Below, one piece after another: positions 44,707 to 53,339 of a stretch of DNA of 64,000 bases (the first letter of the stretch is position 1; each line of letters opens with the position of its first letter). Source of the DNA: WTFY01 sp965205275 (GTDB taxonomy: Bacteria > Pseudomonadota > Gammaproteobacteria > UBA4575). The notes beneath the pieces were generated by a model. That model saw only the letters and a list, made by a program, of their open reading frames with translations. It made no database searches and was not told the DNA's origin. The stretch is taken from NCBI GenBank assembly GCA_965205275.1, contig CBDBGX010000001.1, positions 40,574 to 104,573 of the forward strand, written 5' to 3'. The position numbers were made by a program, and so were the translations under genes.

Positions 44707-46466
44707 GCATATTTATATATAACGACGCTGATGCCCTTGGCAAGGTGAAGTCTGTGGATACTGCAATAGTAATTGTCCATGTAGATGATGTGGAGCGTCT
44801 TCGTAAACTACAGGTCAATCGACTGGCAGTCCTCCAAAGCAGTCGTCCAGGCCAGCATCTGATTGGGATCATTCAGAAGATTACACGTAATGCGGTCGAA
44901 GCTAACAAGATTGGAGAGGTGGATGGAGATGAAAGCGACCTCCAACCGACTGAGCTAAACCTAGTCAGAATCATCCTTATTGGCACGATGGTTGATAAAA
45001 TGGGAACTGACTCCAATGTCTTCCTTCGTACCCTGGAAACGGTGCCCGAGATCGACGCAAACTGTTTTGCTGTGGAAGGTAACGTCCTGACAGATTTCAT
45101 GCGAGTCATAGCGAACATAGCGTCTGATGGTGAGCGGTTATCACTAGGTCACTACACTCTTGATGATAAAGCCGAGGCGTTTCTCAACGGGAATAAGTTC
45201 TTTCAACGGCACGCCATCATTGTGGGTAGCACGGGATCGGGGAAATCTTGGACTACAGCAAGGGTGCTTGAGTGTATGGCAGGTTTGCCGAACGCCAACG
45301 GAATCGTTTTTGATATCCATGGTGAATATCGTCCTTTGATGGACGACGGAATTCGGCATCTTCGGATCGCTGGTCCAAAAGATCTGGACGCCAATGGCAA
45401 ATTGTTGGACGGGGTTGTTCACCTGCCTTATTGGCTACTGGCATACGAGGCAATGGTCTCGATGTTTGTCGATCGTAGCGATCAAAACGCGCCGAATCAG
45501 GCAATGCTAATGTCCCGGACAATCGTTACCGCCAAGCGTGACTACCTCTCCAAGGGCAATCACAACGAAGTGCTCGAAAATTTCACGATAGACAGTCCAG
45601 TTCCTTTTTCTCTTGCAGATGTAATTACCGAGATTGAAAGGCTAGATGCCGAAATGGTTCCCGGTGCTCGTAAGGACTCCGAAAAACAAGGGCCGTTCCA
45701 CGGGAAGCTAAGCCGTCTTGTTGAGCGTCTACAGAATAAACAGACTGATCGCCGGTTGGGATTTCTTTTCCAAGCCCCTGAAGAAACAATGGACTTCAGA
45801 TGGCTAGAGAAATTAGTAGCAATTCTTGTCGCTGGTACAAAGGATCAATCCGATAATTTGGGAGGATTGAAGATAGTCGATTTCTCTGAGGTACCTTCAG
45901 ACATATTGCCCCTAATTATTAGTCTGGTAGCAAAGTTGGTCTTTTCAATTCAGCAGTGGACGCCGACCGAGCATCGTCACCCTGTGGCCCTGTTTTGCGA
46001 TGAAGCGCATCTATATATTCCAGAGCGACAGTCATCCAGCGGGGGCGAAAGTTTTGCTATAGATGCGTTTGAGCGCATTGCGAAAGAAGGTCGAAAATAT
46101 GGAGTCGGCCTTGTCGTAATAAGCCAGCGTCCTTCCGAGGTGAATCGTACCGTTTTGAGCCAGTGTAACAACTTGGTTGCTATGCGACTCACCAATGGAG
46201 ACGATCAGAACGTTGTCCGCCGCTTGCTGCCTGACAGCCTTGGAGGTTTCAGCGACCTTCTTCCTGTTCTTGATACAGGAGAAGCATTGGTGGTGGGAGA
46301 TGCCAGCCTCCTCCCCACGCGAGTTAGAATTCAGCAGCCAAAGAATAAACCAAACAGTGGAACGGTCCCCTTTTGGGATAAGTGGGGAGAAGACAAAGAA
46401 GTTGCCAAGATTTCAGATGCCGTTGCGAGTTGGAGAAAGCAGGCTATGCAGCCACCCAAGACATAA
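44703..46466 (+). CDS. herA: HerA/DUF87 family ATPase, partner of SIR2
   Basis: A 587-residue ring ATPase. An N-terminal HAS-barrel (about 1-110) precedes Walker A GSTGSGKSW (about 177-185) and Walker B ALFCDEAHLYIP; VISQRPSEVNRTVLSQCNN is the sensor strand and GDDQNVVRRLLPDS the arginine-finger region. I use the ATG at 44703, which overlaps the SIR2 stop (ATGA) and is the natural coupled start; the frame opens at a TTG at 44667. With the adjacent SIR2 protein it forms the known SIR2-HerA antiphage complex, likely a hexameric ATPase controlling NADase activity. Confidence 0.92.
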   Translation: MSIFIYNDADALGKVKSVDTAIVIVHVDDVERLRKLQVNRLAVLQSSRPGQHLIGIIQKITRNAVEANKIGEVDGDESDLQPTELNLVRIILIGTMVDKMGTDSNVFLRTLETVPEIDANCFAVEGNVLTDFMRVIANIASDGERLSLGHYTLDDKAEAFLNGNKFFQRHAIIVGSTGSGKSWTTARVLECMAGLPNANGIVFDIHGEYRPLMDDGIRHLRIAGPKDLDANGKLLDGVVHLPYWLLAYEAMVSMFVDRSDQNAPNQAMLMSRTIVTAKRDYLSKGNHNEVLENFTIDSPVPFSLADVITEIERLDAEMVPGARKDSEKQGPFHGKLSRLVERLQNKQTDRRLGFLFQAPEETMDFRWLEKLVAILVAGTKDQSDNLGGLKIVDFSEVPSDILPLIISLVAKLVFSIQQWTPTEHRHPVALFCDEAHLYIPERQSSSGGESFAIDAFERIAKEGRKYGVGLVVISQRPSEVNRTVLSQCNNLVAMRLTNGDDQNVVRRLLPDSLGGFSDLLPVLDTGEALVVGDASLLPTRVRIQQPKNKPNSGTVPFWDKWGEDKEVAKISDAVASWRKQAMQPPKT

Positions 46467-46490
46467 ACATGGCATCGAGTTAATTGAACT

Positions 46491-46716
46491 ATGCCCACTC
46501 CATCCGAACATAAAACCGTCCAGACCTGTATTCTCGCCTACGCCTACTCCATAGGCTGAGCATTTATTATCACAAAGAAGGCAAACAGTGTCGCGGATTT
46601 GATCTGGATGCGCCACCCAAAGGTTCCGTAAAAAAGGGCTATTCGATTTACTGCGGCGGCCTACTTGATGCCAGGGTGCAGAAATTCAACCCCCACTATG
46701 CTGGAATCGCGAGCAC
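46491..46716 (+). pseudogene. 5' fragment duplicate of hsdR
   Basis: ATGCCCACTCCATCCGAACA at 46491 and the following ~220 bases match the first ~75 codons of the intact hsdR at 48,284 (MPTPSEHKTVQ, RGFDLD, FNP). Codon 23 is TGA where the intact gene has TGG (IGW), and a one-base loss precedes the GGATTTGATCTGG segment. Beyond about 46716 the likeness ends. Confidence 0.85.
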
Positions 46717-46813
46717 TTCTCTGAAAATGATGTTCAAGAAAATTTCCCACAGGATGTGAGATACTTTCCTAAACAACGAAACTCCATCGAAGCTTGAATC
46801 CCAGGGGAAGACT

Positions 46814-47170
46814 ATGCCTGATAAACTGACCACATCTCTTGATTACACCACCTGGCTGGGCGAGGTGAAATTGCGCATCCAATCGGCGTGGACCTCATCG
46901 GCGAGATCAGTGAACCGCGATCTGATCCTGCTCTACTGGGATATCGGACGCGAAATTGTTGATAAGCAGAAGGAAATGGGTTGAGGCGATGCCGTGGTCG
47001 ATCAACTGGCTTTTAATCTGCGTAAATCATTTCCACATGAGCGGGGATTTTCCAAACAGAACATTTGGAGAATGAGGCAGTTTTACGTAACCTACTCATC
47101 TGCCGAATTTCTCTCACAAGCTGTGAGAGAATTGGTAGCTGCGGTTCCGTGGGGCCACAATGCCAATGCG
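46814..47170 (+). pseudogene. YhcG/DUF1016 PDDEXK nuclease fragment 1
   Basis: From the ATG at 46814, with AGGGGAAG just upstream, the frame encodes the DUF1016 N-terminus (LDYTTWLGEVKLRIQSAW, SVNRDLILLYWDIGREIVDK). A TGA at 46982-46984 replaces the TGG of the conserved GWG. The frame then continues in phase (VVDQLAFNLRKSFPHERGFS, NIWRMRQFY, AAVPWGHN) and loses likeness after GHN at about 47161. The nuclease half is absent. Confidence 0.82.
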
Positions 47171-47300
47171 TTGGCCGTGGTTACAGAGTGCATTGCTGAC
47201 GGTGTGATTTTGCATCTTATTAAGGAATGGCTGAAAGCACAGGTGGTTGAACGAGGAAAGGATGGCAAAGATGGCTTCATTAACGGTAAGGGTAACTGGC
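47171..47300 (+). pseudogene. Group II intron reverse-transcriptase fragment
   Basis: In the same frame as the DUF1016 piece, CIADGVILHLIKEWLKAQVV and ERGKDGKDGFINGKGN match the region just before the GTPQGG block of group II intron-encoded reverse transcriptases. Only ~40 codons remain. It is fused directly to the broken nuclease after its GHN motif. Confidence 0.65.
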
Positions 47301-47357
47301 TCTCTAACCTATTCAGAACTCTTTTCCAGAACTCTTTCGGTTCGAAATCATCCAGGT

Positions 47358-47627
47358 TTATTCTGCTGCCGACATCTCTTCCCGGATGACTCTGCGCATG
47401 GTTTCCTCGTCAAGCGGACGAGTGTTGAGATGGGCTCGCAATGTCTGGTTGATAAGCGTTTGATAACCCAGTCCTTCTTTATCGGCTCTTTGGCGAAAAT
47501 CCTCTAGCACGTCGTTATCAAGCATGATGGTAATTCTGGTTTTGCCTTTGGCCTCAGTTTGCAGTCTGGCAAGATGGGGAACATCTCCGGCTTTCCTAGC
47601 TTTGGAAAAATCATATTCTTTGCGCAT
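47358..47627 (-). CDS. brnA: BrnA-type antitoxin
   Basis: An 89-residue BrnA-family antitoxin: a positively charged start (MRKEYDFSKARKAGDVPHLA), a ribbon-helix-helix core (TRITIMLDNDVLEDFRQRA, GYQTLINQTLRAHL) and a C-terminal helix. The ATG at 47627 has AAGGTGA 6 bases upstream (the frame also opens at a GTG at 47636). It overlaps the brnT toxin gene by 17 bases, downstream of it, as in canonical brnTA. Confidence 0.9.
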   Translation of the reverse strand: MRKEYDFSKARKAGDVPHLARLQTEAKGKTRITIMLDNDVLEDFRQRADKEGLGYQTLINQTLRAHLNTRPLDEETMRRVIREEMSAAE

Positions 47628-47886
47628 GGTAGTCACCTTCTTTACGACTGGATTTTCTTGCAGATATTAAACGAATACTGTCATCGCCACGAAGTGTATA
47701 TACAACTGTAAGAAGTCGTACTCTGTCACTCATCCCTATTAGAATCCACCTGTTTTCCCCTTCCGAATCCAAATCTTCCAATACCAGAGCATCAGTATCC
47801 AATAGTGAACTGCACGCTTCCTCAAACGAAACCCCGTGTTTCCTGATGTTTGAGGCAGCCTTTTCATGATTCCATTCAATTTCCAT
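47611..47886 (-). CDS. brnT: BrnT-type ribonuclease toxin
   Basis: A 91-residue BrnT toxin. EIEWNHEKAASNIRKHGVSF is the family start and RVRLLTVVYTLRGDDSIRLI, SARKSSRKE the RelE-like core with the catalytic arginines and lysines. An upstream in-frame ATG at 47901 lies inside the operator palindrome, so the ATG at 47886 is preferred. The gene precedes brnA. It is probably intact and inserted among the nuclease fragments. Confidence 0.9.
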   Translation of the reverse strand: MEIEWNHEKAASNIRKHGVSFEEACSSLLDTDALVLEDLDSEGENRWILIGMSDRVRLLTVVYTLRGDDSIRLISARKSSRKEGDYHAQRI

Positions 47887-47890
47887 AACT

Positions 47891-47919
47891 TTACTATACA
47901 TATATTATATGCATAGTAA
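47891..47919. promoter_or_regulatory. 29-base near-perfect palindrome, probable brnTA operator
   Basis: Arms of 14 bases (TTACTATACATATA / TATATGCATAGTAA) match at 13 positions around a single centre base, 5 bases upstream of the brnT start, in AT-rich DNA. BrnTA complexes repress their own promoter through such a site. Confidence 0.6.
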
Positions 47920-47937
47920 AATTTTATTACAACGAAA

Positions 47938-48085
47938 TTGTCAGAAACCGCCTGGCTTTGCGAGATGAAATTGTGCATCCAGTCGGCGAGGACCTTGGCG
48001 GTGCGCTCGGTGAATCGCGAGTTGATCCTGCTCTATTGGGACATCGGACGCGGGATGGTGGGAAAGCAGGAAGAATTGGGCTGGT
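47938..48085 (+). pseudogene. YhcG/DUF1016 nuclease fragment 2
   Basis: A second degenerate DUF1016 start: AWLCEMKLCIQSARTLAVRS then VNRELILLYWDIGRGMVGKQ, with the conserved GW intact, then the likeness stops. It parallels fragment 1 (46814) and indicates an earlier duplication on both sides of brnTA. The short stretch to hsdR (48086-48283) holds nothing else recognisable. Confidence 0.75.
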
Positions 48086-48283
48086 TGGTAACGATCTGTC
48101 ACCAATTTGCCCACCAAGGGATTGCCTGATAAATCTGCGACAAGCTGTCGCCAAATTAACTGTCGCCATTATGGATTAGTATGTTCAAGAAATATCGACA
48201 AAACGATTGGATGCCCTGGAAGGAACCGTGAATTACCAGCGCGGCGTCGTGAAAGCATGAAGAAATGGTAGGATAGTCACAAT

Positions 48284-51220
48284 ATGCCTACCCCATCAGA
48301 ACACAAAACCGTCCAAGCCCGGGTCCTCAAATACGCAGAGAACATCGGCTGGAAGATTGTGCCCCGTGAAGAAGCAGAACAACGGCGCGGATTCGACCTG
48401 GATGTGCCTCTCAAAGATCGCGCCAAGGGCCGCTCGCTCTTTTTTGACGACCAGTTTGATACCAAAGTACGGGAATTCAACCCACGCTACAACGAGGATA
48501 AAGGCTCGCTGCTCAACCACTTCGGCAATTTCCACACAAACATCTATGGCAACCGTAATTTTGTCGAACACCTGCGCAACCATGGTAAGTTTCTTGATCA
48601 CGACGAGAACCGCGAACTCGACCTGATCCTGATCGATTACGACGATCCGAAGCGCAACGTTTATGAGGTTACTGAGGAGTGGGCCTTTCACAATGGGCAC
48701 TACAGCACACGGGAGGATGTGGTCTTTCTCATCAACGGCATCCCGGTGCTGGTGATCGAATGCAAGAACGCCACCAAAGATGAAGCGATAGCTCTCGGCG
48801 TGGACCAGGTCCGCCGCTATCACATTGAGACACCAGAATTGTTCGTACCTGAGCAGATATTTACCGCCACTGACGCCATTGGTTTTTCCTACGGTGTGAC
48901 ATGGAACACGGTGCGGCGAAACATTTTCAACTGGAAGGAAGAAGAAGTTGGTAATCTGGAGGTCAAGGTGAAGAGCTTCTGCGCTATCCCACAGGTGCTT
49001 GCCTTCCTTAAAGACTACATCATCTTTGCCGAGAAGGACGAGGAACTAAACAAATACATTCTACGCCAGCATCAGACTGCAGCAGTTGATGCGACCATTG
49101 AGCGTGCCCTTACTCCTGCACGTACTCGTGGTCTCATCTGGCATACCCAGGGTAGCGGTAAGACCTTTACCATGATCAAAGCTGCAGAACGGCTGTTCCG
49201 CACGCCAGTTGCTGACAAGCCGACTGTTCTCCTGATGATCGACCGCAATGAACTCGAAGACCAGATGCTCAAGAACCTCGCCGCACTCGGTCTTGGAAGC
49301 CTGGAGCACGCCAGTAGTATCTCTCGACTCAACAGTCTTTTGAAAGCCGACTACCGGGGCATCATCGTGACGATGATCCACAAGTTCCATGATATGCCGG
49401 CAGATATCAATACGCGCTCTAATATCTACATCCTCATTGACGAAGCCCACCGTACCACCGGTGGCGACCTTGGGAATTTCCTCATGGCTGGCTTGCCTAA
49501 TGCCACCTATATCGGGTTCACCGGCACTCCGGTGGACAAAACTGTTTTTGGCAAAGGTACCTTCAAAACATTTGGCTTTGAGGACGACCAGGGATACCTG
49601 CACAAGTATTCCATTGCCGACAGTATTGAGGACGGCACGACTCTGCCTCTCTACTATCAGCTCGCCTCTAACGAAATGCTCGTACCGCATGAGACGCTGG
49701 ATGCGGAATTTCTCTCCCTTGCCAGTGCCGAGGGCATTGCTGACATAGAGGAATTGAACAATATCCTTGAGGGGACTGTGAACCTGAAGAACTTCCTTAA
49801 GGGTAAGGAGCGGATTAATCAGGTGGCGCAGTTCGTCGTCAGCCACTACCTCGATAATGTCGAACCACTCGGTTACAAGGCTTTTCTCGTGGGTGTTGAT
49901 CGCGAAGCCTGCGCTCACTACAAAAAGGCACTCGATGTTGAATTTAATAAACTTGGCCTCCTACCCGAATATTCCGAGGTTGTCTACACTGGGAACAACA
50001 ACGACTCTCCGCTGCTGAAGGAATTCCACCTCGACCAGAATAAAGAACGTCAGATTCGCAAGCGCTTCGGCAAGCTCGACCAGCTGCCTAAAATCCTCAT
50101 TGTCACCGAAAAGCTGCTAACCGGTTTTGATGCGCCACTGCTCTACGCGATGTATCTGGATAAGCCGATGCGTGATCACACCCTGCTCCAGGCTATTGCC
50201 CGGGTGAATCGACCATATGAGAACGAGGCGCAGGAGATGGTGAAACCTCACGGCTTTGTACTCGATTTTGTCGGTATTTTCGACAAGCTAGAGAAGGCTC
50301 TCGCCTTTGATAGCGATGAGGTCAACGCCATCGTCAAAGATATCAAACTCTTGAAGTTGCTCTTCAAAAACAAGATGGAGCAGGAAGCACCCCAATACCT
50401 TGCCCTCATTGAACGTGAATTCAACGACAAGGATGTCGATACTCTCATTGAGCACTTTCGCGACCCTGAGCGGCGGAAAAGGTTCTTCAAGGAGTATAAA
50501 GAGATCGAGATGTTATATGAGATCATCTCACCGGATGCTTTCCTGCGGCCGTTTATGGAGTTATATGGAACACTGGCCGCAATCTTTCAAATCGTACAAA
50601 AGGCTTATGCCAAACGTGTTCAGATCGACCGGGAATTTCTAAGAAAAACGGAAAGGCTGGTTCGGGAACAGGTAGGTTCGTATCCTGTAAGACCGGAAGT
50701 AGGATTCGTCGAAATCAATGCAGAAACCATCGAACTTATAAAGAAGCGAAAGGGTGGTGAAACAATCAAGGTCATCAACCTGGTCAAAGGCATTGAGAAG
50801 CTGGCGGAGGAAGAAAGTGACGATCTGTATCTTATCGCGATGGCAGAGCGCGCCAGGGCCGTGCATGAAAGATTTGAAAACCGCCAGTCCAGCACTGCTG
50901 AGGCCTTGGAAGAACTACTCAATGAAGTTGGCAAGAATGAAACACGCAAGAAGGAACAAGCGGAGAAGTCCTTTGATGGACTGACGTATTTCGTTTATCG
51001 AAGTCTGCTGGATGCCGGGATCGAAAACGCGGAGGGGGTCAGTAAAAAAATTCGTCAGGCTTTCTCGGACTACCCTGATTGGAGACTAAGTGAGGAAGCG
51101 CAACGCGAACTACGCCGGAAAGTGACTATTGCCATAGTTGCTGAAACAGAAGACCCTGATCAGGTGGCGGCGATGGTAGATGAGTTATTCACCTTGTTGG
51201 ATAAGGCGGACAGGATTTAA
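48284..51220 (+). CDS. hsdR: Type I restriction enzyme subunit R (HsdR)
   Basis: A 978-residue motor-nuclease. The N-terminal PD-(D/E)xK nuclease region has Asp113 (ELDLILIDYD), ECK at 159-161 (VLVIECKNA) and QVRRY at 175-179. The SF2 motor has Walker A QGSGKT (about 289-294), DEAH (about 384) and TGF, then later helicase motifs ARVNRPYE. The C-terminal helices bind HsdM/HsdS. It is intact, in contrast to its 5' duplicate at 46,491. The YgjP-like gene follows after 3 bases. Confidence 0.94.
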   Translation: MPTPSEHKTVQARVLKYAENIGWKIVPREEAEQRRGFDLDVPLKDRAKGRSLFFDDQFDTKVREFNPRYNEDKGSLLNHFGNFHTNIYGNRNFVEHLRNHGKFLDHDENRELDLILIDYDDPKRNVYEVTEEWAFHNGHYSTREDVVFLINGIPVLVIECKNATKDEAIALGVDQVRRYHIETPELFVPEQIFTATDAIGFSYGVTWNTVRRNIFNWKEEEVGNLEVKVKSFCAIPQVLAFLKDYIIFAEKDEELNKYILRQHQTAAVDATIERALTPARTRGLIWHTQGSGKTFTMIKAAERLFRTPVADKPTVLLMIDRNELEDQMLKNLAALGLGSLEHASSISRLNSLLKADYRGIIVTMIHKFHDMPADINTRSNIYILIDEAHRTTGGDLGNFLMAGLPNATYIGFTGTPVDKTVFGKGTFKTFGFEDDQGYLHKYSIADSIEDGTTLPLYYQLASNEMLVPHETLDAEFLSLASAEGIADIEELNNILEGTVNLKNFLKGKERINQVAQFVVSHYLDNVEPLGYKAFLVGVDREACAHYKKALDVEFNKLGLLPEYSEVVYTGNNNDSPLLKEFHLDQNKERQIRKRFGKLDQLPKILIVTEKLLTGFDAPLLYAMYLDKPMRDHTLLQAIARVNRPYENEAQEMVKPHGFVLDFVGIFDKLEKALAFDSDEVNAIVKDIKLLKLLFKNKMEQEAPQYLALIEREFNDKDVDTLIEHFRDPERRKRFFKEYKEIEMLYEIISPDAFLRPFMELYGTLAAIFQIVQKAYAKRVQIDREFLRKTERLVREQVGSYPVRPEVGFVEINAETIELIKKRKGGETIKVINLVKGIEKLAEEESDDLYLIAMAERARAVHERFENRQSSTAEALEELLNEVGKNETRKKEQAEKSFDGLTYFVYRSLLDAGIENAEGVSKKIRQAFSDYPDWRLSEEAQRELRRKVTIAIVAETEDPDQVAAMVDELFTLLDKADRI

Positions 51221-51223
51221 TCC

Positions 51224-51541
51224 ATGACGGAGACCGCTCAAAAAAGAGAGTTCAAGCAACGAGTCCGTCACTGGGCAGAGAAATTGGATGTAGACATCGT
51301 GTGGCTGGGCATTCGTCCAATGCGTAACAAGTGGGCTTCATGCTCAATGAATGGCCATCTGAATTTCAATGGCGAACTGCTCGAACTTGACGATGAACTC
51401 TGGGATTACGTCATTGTCCACGAACTCCTGCATTTTTCAGTTCCGAATCACGGCAAACTATGGAAAAGTCTGATGCGGGTTCATCTTGGTGACTACGAGA
51501 AACTGGAAGACTGTTTAAAGACTTCAACGAATCGAGTCTGA
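51224..51541 (+). CDS. YgjP-type M48-like metallopeptidase
   Basis: A 105-residue zinc metalloprotein. MRNKWASCSMNGHLNFN is the conserved MKxRWGSCS-like strand, HELLH (66-70) is the HExxH zinc site, and His76 in NHGKLW is the third ligand. YgjP-type proteins are a separate family of putative peptidases that often follow type I restriction genes. It starts 3 bases after the hsdR stop and is probably co-translated with it. Confidence 0.88.
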   Translation: MTETAQKREFKQRVRHWAEKLDVDIVWLGIRPMRNKWASCSMNGHLNFNGELLELDDELWDYVIVHELLHFSVPNHGKLWKSLMRVHLGDYEKLEDCLKTSTNRV

Positions 51542-51622
51542 CCCATCGATTCCAGCCACCGCCATTCAGCAATTTCCACAATCTGTTGCTATCATCCCAA
51601 ATAATTCCAGAGGTATTGTCCC

Positions 51623-53125
51623 ATGAATGAAGAGAACACACCGGTAATCATTGGCACGGGCCAATTGGTGGATCGTGATGCGGATGTAGACAACTTCATA
51701 GAACCGCTGGAGATGCTGGTACGGGTTGCCAAAGCCGCAGCGGATGCCACTGGCGCCGGCCATCGTCTGTTGACGCAACTGGATGCGGTTGCACTGGTGG
51801 AAACCGTAGGCTGGCATCCGACAAATCCGGTAAACCTGGTTGCCGAACGTATTGGTGCTCACACGGCGAACCAGTATGTCACCGGTACAGGTGGTGAAAA
51901 TGGGACAGCCCTGGTGAATTTTATGGCAAACGAGATTATCAATGGACGTTCCGGGCTGGCGTTGATAGCCGGCTGCAACAATCTTAAAGTACTGATGAAG
52001 GCCAGGAGCATTGGCAGGTATCTTACCTGGACGCGCGGGGGAGAGGGCAAAGCGGAGATGATAGGTGTTGATAAGCCGGGTGTTAATGCATTGGAAGAGG
52101 AATACGGACTGCGACAACCGCCGGATATTTATCCACTGTTCGAAAACGCGCTTCGGGCGCAGCTCGGTCTGTCGCTGCCAGAACACAAAGACTTGATGGG
52201 GCGGATGTTTACCGGATTTACCGATGTTGCGGCAAAGAATCCCTATGCCTGGTTTCCCGTGAGGCGGTCCGCCACAGAATTGACATCGGTCACTGCCGAA
52301 AATCGGATGATTTCGTTCCCTTATCCTAAATATCTCAATGCGATACTGAATACGGAACAGGCGGCAGGGCTGATCATCTGCTCGGTGGCACAGGCCAGAA
52401 GACTCGGTGTGCCCGAGAGTCAGTGGGTTTACTGGTGGGGTGGCGCACAGTGTAATGAGAAGGCCTGGTGGACCAGTGAACGACCGTCCTTTACAGAATC
52501 TCCGGCCATGGAAGACACCCACACCAGTGCGCTTGCCAACGCCGGGCTCGATGTTTCGGAGGTAGACCACTTTGATTTATACAGTTGTTTTCCGGTTGCC
52601 GTCGAGATGGCTTGCAAGGTGCTGGGGTTGGAGTTTGATGACCCCAGAGGTTTTACGGTTACCGGGGGATTACCCTATGCTGGTGGTCCGGCCAGTGCCT
52701 ATACGCTGCATTCACTCGCTGAGATGGTCCGATGTCTGATCGAAAATCCTGGTCATAAAGGCATGGTGACGGGCAATGGCTGGTTCCTCACCAAGCATTC
52801 AGCAACGATTCTGGCATCAAGTCCAAACGATGCACCGCGTAACGGATTGATTGATGATCTACCTTCCAGGAAAATGCAAACCACAGCTCGGGAAGTCAAT
52901 CCTGAGCCAGACGGACCAGGCATCGTCGAAGCCTATACGGTAGCCTATGGAAGGGAAGGGAACCCGGAGCGGGGCATCGTACTGGGAAAGACCCAAGATG
53001 GTTCCCGATTCCTGGCTAATACTCCTTGGGATGTCAGCCTGTTGAACGCATTTGTTGCCAGTGAGCAGATAGGTGCGACTGGAAAATTGAGTACAGTACA
53101 GGGCAAAGTGGTGTTTGAACCTTGA
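51623..53125 (+). CDS. Thiolase-fold protein (acetyl-CoA acetyltransferase-like, atypical)
   Basis: A 500-residue thiolase-fold protein. The first strand is TPVIIGTGQLV, and the region of the usual nucleophile reads YVTGTGGENGTALVN, where canonical thiolases have NxxCaSG, so the nucleophilic cysteine is missing. The C-terminal GGLPYAGGPASAYTLHSLAE, with its histidine, replaces the GHPxG segment. Such proteins are known among SCP2/mycobacterial-type acetyltransferases; activity is not assured. It may act as a CoA-binding partner or a different acyltransferase. Confidence 0.8.
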   Translation: MNEENTPVIIGTGQLVDRDADVDNFIEPLEMLVRVAKAAADATGAGHRLLTQLDAVALVETVGWHPTNPVNLVAERIGAHTANQYVTGTGGENGTALVNFMANEIINGRSGLALIAGCNNLKVLMKARSIGRYLTWTRGGEGKAEMIGVDKPGVNALEEEYGLRQPPDIYPLFENALRAQLGLSLPEHKDLMGRMFTGFTDVAAKNPYAWFPVRRSATELTSVTAENRMISFPYPKYLNAILNTEQAAGLIICSVAQARRLGVPESQWVYWWGGAQCNEKAWWTSERPSFTESPAMEDTHTSALANAGLDVSEVDHFDLYSCFPVAVEMACKVLGLEFDDPRGFTVTGGLPYAGGPASAYTLHSLAEMVRCLIENPGHKGMVTGNGWFLTKHSATILASSPNDAPRNGLIDDLPSRKMQTTAREVNPEPDGPGIVEAYTVAYGREGNPERGIVLGKTQDGSRFLANTPWDVSLLNAFVASEQIGATGKLSTVQGKVVFEP

Positions 53126-53339
53126 GCCAGTTAGATGGATAAATCTTCGTAGCTTAGTCCGTCACGGTCAAGACATTTTGGACGAGTGTGATCCTTTTCT
53201 GCTGAGTGATTTGAATCGCAAGGCTTTTGGTGATTTTCGAATAATTCATTGTCACATCCTTGCGTCAGAGTAGCGCTATCTCGTAGAAATCGAGTAGTGG
53301 AAAGAGTAGTATTCTCGCATTACATAAAGTGGAACAAGT

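Noticed and set aside
46994..47389. A separate intact 131-codon gene.
   Set aside because: It is the downstream half of the nuclease fragment continuing in frame after a nonsense codon, then reverse-transcriptase and non-matching sequence.
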